Source: Herbaspirillum sp. GW103 (GTDB taxonomy: Bacteria; Pseudomonadota; Gammaproteobacteria; Burkholderiales; Burkholderiaceae_D). From it: a stretch of 64,000 bases of DNA. Numbering within the stretch: the first letter of the stretch is position 1; every line of letters starts with the position of its first letter. The stretch is from positions 1-64,000 of the forward strand of contig NZ_AJVC01000006.1 of the NCBI RefSeq assembly GCF_000261365.1. The letters are read 5' to 3'. The notes under the pieces were generated by a model, which was not told the DNA's origin, made no database searches, and was given only the letters and a program-made list of their open reading frames with translations. The translations under genes were made by a program, and so were the position numbers. Below, in pieces: positions 60,756 to 64,000 of the stretch.

Positions 60756-61376
60756 ATGGAAAGCACCGTATACGTCGTTGATGACGATGGCATGGTCAGG
60801 ACCGCCCTGTTGAGACTGCTGGCCTCGGCCGGTCTGAAGGCACGCGGCTTTGCCTCGGCCGATGAATTCCTGCGGGAAACCCTGCCGGGCGCACCCTGCT
60901 GCCTGCTGCTGGACATGAAGATGCCGGGCTCGGACGGCTTCGAGGTGGTACGGCGTCTGGAACAGCGCGGTGATGCCATTCCGGTCATCTTCATCTCGGG
61001 CTACGGCACCATCCCCGTCACGGTACAGGCCATGAAGGCGGGCGCGCATGAATTCCTCACCAAGCCCATCGAAGACGAACGTCTGCTGGGTGCGGTGCAG
61101 GATGCCCTGACCATCGCCGGGCGCAACCTGCACCAACGGGTGGAGCAGGCCGCCAACACCTTGCGCCTGGAAAAGCTCACGCCGCGCGAACGCGAAGTGC
61201 TGGAACTGGCCATCGGCGGGCTGCTCAACAAGCAGATCGCCACCGAGCTGGGCATCAGTGAAATCACCGTCAAGGTCCACAAGCGTCGCGTGATGGACAA
61301 GATGCAGACCAGAACCCTGGCCGACCTGGTGCGCGCAGCGGAGCGCTTGCAGATTCAATCGGCGCGGCAGCGCTAA
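60756..61376 (+). CDS. Orphan response regulator, FixJ/NarL type
   Basis: The 206-residue protein has a receiver domain (residues 1-120) with acidic Asp9/Asp10/Asp11, phosphoacceptor Asp53 in LLDMKMPG and a Lys in FLTKPIED near 109. A LuxR-type helix-turn-helix follows (LTPREREVLELAIGG and SEITVKVHKRRVMDKM, about residues 140-185). It resembles FixJ/TodT/NodW regulators, controlled by a sensor kinase. No kinase gene lies next to it. The ATG at 60756 directly begins the receiver domain although the frame is open upstream. Confidence 0.9.
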   Translation: MESTVYVVDDDGMVRTALLRLLASAGLKARGFASADEFLRETLPGAPCCLLLDMKMPGSDGFEVVRRLEQRGDAIPVIFISGYGTIPVTVQAMKAGAHEFLTKPIEDERLLGAVQDALTIAGRNLHQRVEQAANTLRLEKLTPREREVLELAIGGLLNKQIATELGISEITVKVHKRRVMDKMQTRTLADLVRAAERLQIQSARQR

Positions 61377-61573
61377 CGCGGCAAGCGGGGGCTGTCCTTA
61401 CCGGTCTACTCGTCCGTCCGGACACAACCGACCTGCACGGATGATGGGATTCGAAGGCATTCGAATCTATCCGACTTTTTGCCGCGCTCCTGTCCCTTTC
61501 CTTTATTCCCATCATTAATCTGTGCAGTTTTGACAGGGCTCGGGCAGTCTTCATCACTGCTCGCACATTCACG

Positions 61574-62101
61574 ATGGGCAATCTCAAGAACGTCATTGGC
61601 GCAGGGGGTGAATACCTCTGCGGTATTGAACTGATGCGTCCGGTCCAGCCGTCGACCTCAATGCCACCTGGTTTTCTATCCGATGAAGTCGGCTGCCTGT
61701 TTGAAGCACTCCATTTCGGGGGCAAGGAACCGACCTATGACTATGTTGTGTATCTCCTGGATGCGAATGCCCAGCGCCTCGGGCCTTTCTTCTTCTTGCA
61801 GGTCAAGACCACCCTCAAGGCCCCGGATACCACAGGCGCCTATGCGCTACGTTTCAGCGCGCGAGCGGTCGCCCGTGCGCAGGCGATGAAGACACCTTTC
61901 TTCGTAGGCATCGTGGACCGCAGTACGATACGGCGGGAAAGAATCTACGTGAAGGGAATCGATGCGGGTCTCCCGACAGGAATCACACGCCTGGAGCCAC
62001 GGCATGACCTCGCCGAGGACGCCGTCAAGATCGCGATCTACAACGAAGTCTCCCGCGTCTGGGCACTTCGCAACAATCCGCCATTGCGGCGGCTCCTCTG
62101 A
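61574..62101 (+). CDS. DUF4365-like small protein, possible nuclease fold
   Basis: The 175-residue protein has GAGGEYLCGIELMRP (residues about 9-23), TYDYVVYLLD (about 54-63) and PFFFLQVKTTLKAPD (about 71-85). Glu13, Asp56 and Gln76-x-Lys78 follow the order of the PD-(D/E)xK nuclease core and the DUF4365 family, which has VQVK-type motifs. It precedes a second small protein gene by nine bases. The surrounding DNA is less GC-rich than the rest. There is no strong ribosome-binding site. Family assignment is tentative and no activity is claimed. Confidence 0.6.
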   Translation: MGNLKNVIGAGGEYLCGIELMRPVQPSTSMPPGFLSDEVGCLFEALHFGGKEPTYDYVVYLLDANAQRLGPFFFLQVKTTLKAPDTTGAYALRFSARAVARAQAMKTPFFVGIVDRSTIRRERIYVKGIDAGLPTGITRLEPRHDLAEDAVKIAIYNEVSRVWALRNNPPLRRLL

Positions 62102-62110
62102 GGAACCACC

Positions 62111-62539
62111 ATGCCACATTCCCGCCGTCATGAAATCGCACATCAATTTGCAGAGGGCCTGGTTGCGCAGATGTTGCAGCGTTCCGGCAACGCCTTCTTT
62201 CACGTCACGCCTTCCTGCTCCGGCGAGCACATTGATTTCCTGGTCAGCAAGGGAGATGACCTGTGTGGAATCGACGTCCGCTACGCAGAGCACAAGGATG
62301 GCGTCGAGCAACTCTGGAACGAATGGAAACAGTACATTCGCGCCTGTCGCCCCAGACATGGCTCTGCGCTGGGCAGAACGATCAAGGCCATCCGGCCGGG
62401 ACAACCGACACGGCCGGCAGATCCTGAGGTCCATCTGGTCGTGGTAACCGGCCGTGGCGACAGGATCTATGCGGAACAGACCATCGCACCGTTATTGACT
62501 CCCGACGTACGCACGCATATTTCCGTGCTGGGTGAATGA
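62111..62539 (+). CDS. Small protein of unknown function, partner of the DUF4365-like gene
   Basis: The 142-residue protein is preceded by GAGGAA and follows the DUF4365-like gene by nine bases, so the two form a cassette. No family is recognised. Features are a helical N terminus with Glu15 (HQFAEGLVAQMLQRSG), then HIDFLVSKGDD with Asp42, then CGIDVRYAEHKD with Asp55-x-Arg57. This order could reflect a degenerate restriction-endonuclease-like core, parallel to that in its neighbour, but the match is weak. The C terminus (VHLVVVTGRGDRIYAE) looks like a Rossmann-type strand and turn. It ends eight bases from a convergent AraC gene. Confidence 0.55.
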   Translation: MPHSRRHEIAHQFAEGLVAQMLQRSGNAFFHVTPSCSGEHIDFLVSKGDDLCGIDVRYAEHKDGVEQLWNEWKQYIRACRPRHGSALGRTIKAIRPGQPTRPADPEVHLVVVTGRGDRIYAEQTIAPLLTPDVRTHISVLGE

Positions 62540-62547
62540 GGCCAGCC

Positions 62548-63429
62548 CTATCCCCTCACCCACCCCATCGGCCCCACCCCCATCACCTGCTTGAACACCC
62601 GGCTGAAGTGACTCTGGTCGGCAAACCCGCATTCCAGCGCAACGAGCGACATGCTCTTGTCGCCCTCGCGCAGCAGACGGCAGGCCAGAGCGATGCGCTG
62701 GCGCTGCAGCCAGGCATGCGGGGGCAAGCCGAAGCTGAGCTTGAAGGCGCGTGAGAAATGCGCGCGCGACAGCCCGCATTGCGCCGCCAGCTCGGCCAGG
62801 CGCACCGGCTGCCCCAGATGCGCCAGCATGTAGTCGCGCACCCGCACCTGCTGCCACCCGGCCAGGCGGCCGCCGCTGCGCGCCAAGGGCTGGCCGCCGT
62901 AACGCTGCGCCAGATGGGTATGCAGGGCCAGCATGACGCTGTCGACAAAGACCGTATCACCCTGTTCGCCCTGCTCGACCTGTCCGGCCGCCTCCCCCAG
63001 CATCGGCAACATGGCCTGGACCAGATGCCAGACCACCGGATCGCGTACGCCCTGCCGCTGTTGCAGCAGGCCAATGCGCCGACCATGCTCCTCGCTCCAG
63101 CGCTCCAGCGTGGTACGCGGCAACTGCAGGCGCACGTTGTCGTAGCCCGAGAGATGCTGGCAACGCCACTGCTCGCGCAGGTCGGTAATGGCCATCTCCC
63201 CCAGGCGGTGGCCACCGGCATGCACCAGCTGCCCGGCGCGCCAGAGCTTGTGATGGCGAAAATCCTGCAACTGCACGATGACCGAAAAGGCATCCTCGCC
63301 GGGAATGTCGATCACCGGCGCGACACCTGCCGGGACGCCCCCGGCAGGCGACTGGGTCGCACGTGCCAGGAGGATGTCGTCCTGCAGACGAATGCGCTTC
63401 ATGAATCGCTGGGAGATGGGCTGGATCAC
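62548..63429 (-). CDS. AraC-family transcriptional regulator
   Basis: The 293-residue protein has an N-terminal AraC-type sensor region and a C-terminal pair of helix-turn-helix motifs (LAELAAQCGLSRAHFSRAFK near residues 211-230, and SLVALECGFADQSHFSRVFK near 261-280) typical of AraC/XylS proteins. The start is uncertain: a GTG at 63429 and an ATG at 63402 are both in frame with no clear ribosome-binding site. It stands alone, and target genes cannot be inferred from position. Confidence 0.87.
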   Translation of the reverse strand: MIQPISQRFMKRIRLQDDILLARATQSPAGGVPAGVAPVIDIPGEDAFSVIVQLQDFRHHKLWRAGQLVHAGGHRLGEMAITDLREQWRCQHLSGYDNVRLQLPRTTLERWSEEHGRRIGLLQQRQGVRDPVVWHLVQAMLPMLGEAAGQVEQGEQGDTVFVDSVMLALHTHLAQRYGGQPLARSGGRLAGWQQVRVRDYMLAHLGQPVRLAELAAQCGLSRAHFSRAFKLSFGLPPHAWLQRQRIALACRLLREGDKSMSLVALECGFADQSHFSRVFKQVMGVGPMGWVRG

Positions 63430-63522
63430 GCGAAAAATCGGTCAAAGTGAATAAAAAAACAACAATCCGCTCCAGCCGCCGCCCACAGGCCGGCGCATCC
63501 GAAGCTGGGTGAAGGAAAACGC

Positions 63523-63556
63523 AAAAAAGGCAGAGCCGTCAAGCTCTGCCTTTTTC
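63523..63556. terminator. Bidirectional terminator after dps
   Basis: A 13-base perfect stem (AAAAAGGCAGAGC with its complement, six-base loop) has an A-run before and a T-run after it, so it works in both directions. On the minus strand it ends the Dps-family gene. Confidence 0.88.
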
Positions 63557-63575
63557 CAGTCCCGGCCTACAGGAC

Positions 63576-64000
63576 TCACATCGAAGTGCGCCCCGATTCG
63601 AACAGGAACCAGGCCCGCTGCTCGGCCTCGTCGATCCAGTTCTCCAGCAGGCTGGCCGTGGCCACGTCGCCATGCTCGTCGCACAGCGCGTGGGTGGCCA
63701 GCATGAAACCGACCAGGCGCAGATTGTCTTCGCGCAGTTCGGCCAGCATGTCGGAGGGCGTGACGAAATCGGCATCGTTGTCGGCCAGTCGCTGCAGCCG
63801 GCCGACATGGCCGGTGGAACGCAGCGTGGTCGCGCCGATCTTGCGGACCCGCTCGGCCACCGCATCGGTGATGGCGATGATCTGCTGCGCCTGGTCGTCC
63901 AGCAGCAGGTGGTAGTCACGGAAGTGCGGGCCGGACATGTGCCAGTGGAAATTCTTGGTCTTCAGGTACAGCGCGAAGATATCCGCCAGCAACATGGTCA
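63576..64000 (-). CDS. dps: Dps-family ferritin-like DNA-protecting protein (5' end beyond window)
   Basis: At least 140 residues of a Dps/ferritin-like protein are encoded; the N terminus is cut by the window edge. LKTKNFHWHMSGPHFRDYHLLLD contains the ferroxidase His and Asp positions of the family (FHWHMSGPHF, then FRDYH and LLLDDQ). The C-terminal helix pattern EDNLRLVGFMLATHALCDEHG follows. Dps proteins form dodecamers that store iron and shield DNA during stress. An ATG at 63995 is internal; the usual family start lies about 25 residues further upstream. The strong terminator at 63523 follows. Confidence 0.9.
   Translation of the reverse strand, partial: TMLLADIFALYLKTKNFHWHMSGPHFRDYHLLLDDQAQQIIAITDAVAERVRKIGATTLRSTGHVGRLQRLADNDADFVTPSDMLAELREDNLRLVGFMLATHALCDEHGDVATASLLENWIDEAEQRAWFLFESGRTSM

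Noticed and set aside
1-64000. CRISPR arrays, tRNA or rRNA genes, insertion sequences, phage genes
   Set aside because: No regularly spaced repeats, cloverleaf-like segments, ribosomal RNA sequence, transposase, integrase or phage structural genes were recognised by reading.

Overview
The window is about 62% GC, densely coded and almost free of mobile DNA. Gene content (Caulobacter-type oxidative xylose genes, guanidine-I riboswitches, ACS-family MFS transporters, many LysR regulators) fits a metabolically versatile soil or plant-associated betaproteobacterium of the Oxalobacteraceae, most like Herbaspirillum. That placement is an inference from gene content, not from a marker gene. No rRNA, tRNA, CRISPR array, prophage or insertion sequence was recognised.

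Layout. 1-2.6 kb: an MscS-like channel, a quinone-oxidoreductase-like enzyme and a carboxymuconolactone-decarboxylase-like protein. 2.7-10.1 kb: a minus-strand catabolic operon (Tat-exported lactonase-type amidohydrolase, two MFS importers, SMP-30 lactonase, RraA-type aldolase, 2-hydroxyacid dehydrogenase) with a divergent LysR regulator. 10.3-12.4 kb: a YitT-type membrane protein and a NIT-ANTAR antiterminator (NasR type). 12.4-23.7 kb: a guanidine-utilisation locus. The minus strand carries permease, ATPase, two carboxyguanidine deiminase subunits, guanidine (annotated 'urea') carboxylase and allophanate hydrolase. The plus strand carries the matching binding protein and a TorF-type porin. 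Each arm begins with its own guanidine-I (ykkC) riboswitch, and each riboswitch lies downstream of a sigma-54-type promoter, so the locus appears gated by both nitrogen limitation and guanidine.

23.9-27.9 kb: a three-subunit periplasmic GMC dehydrogenase (gluconate 2-dehydrogenase type) with a triheme cytochrome. 27.9-36.1 kb: a LysR gene divergent from a polyamine-type ABC importer operon that also encodes an HcnABC/octopine-oxidase-like heterotrimer and a RidA protein, probably for uptake and oxidation of an amino or imino acid or opine. 36.2-40 kb: a TonB receptor, a LysR remnant and a YahK-like alcohol dehydrogenase. 40.3-50.4 kb: a xylose locus, with galM-xylR on minus and xylFGH, xylose dehydrogenase, xylonate dehydratase and a candidate lactonase on plus.

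50.5-64 kb: mixed housekeeping and accessory genes. These are a diguanylate cyclase, a PBP7-like endopeptidase, a second MurA-like enzyme, a very short BapA-type adhesin, a 23-residue membrane microprotein beside a membrane protein, a HAD phosphatase, TMEM175-like and DUF1275 membrane proteins, an orphan FixJ-type regulator, a two-gene cassette of small proteins with possible nuclease-fold signatures, an AraC regulator and the 3' part of a Dps-family gene cut by the window end.

Most start codons were chosen by ribosome-binding sites; several differ from the longest open frame (GTG for xylR, TTG for the porin and RidA).
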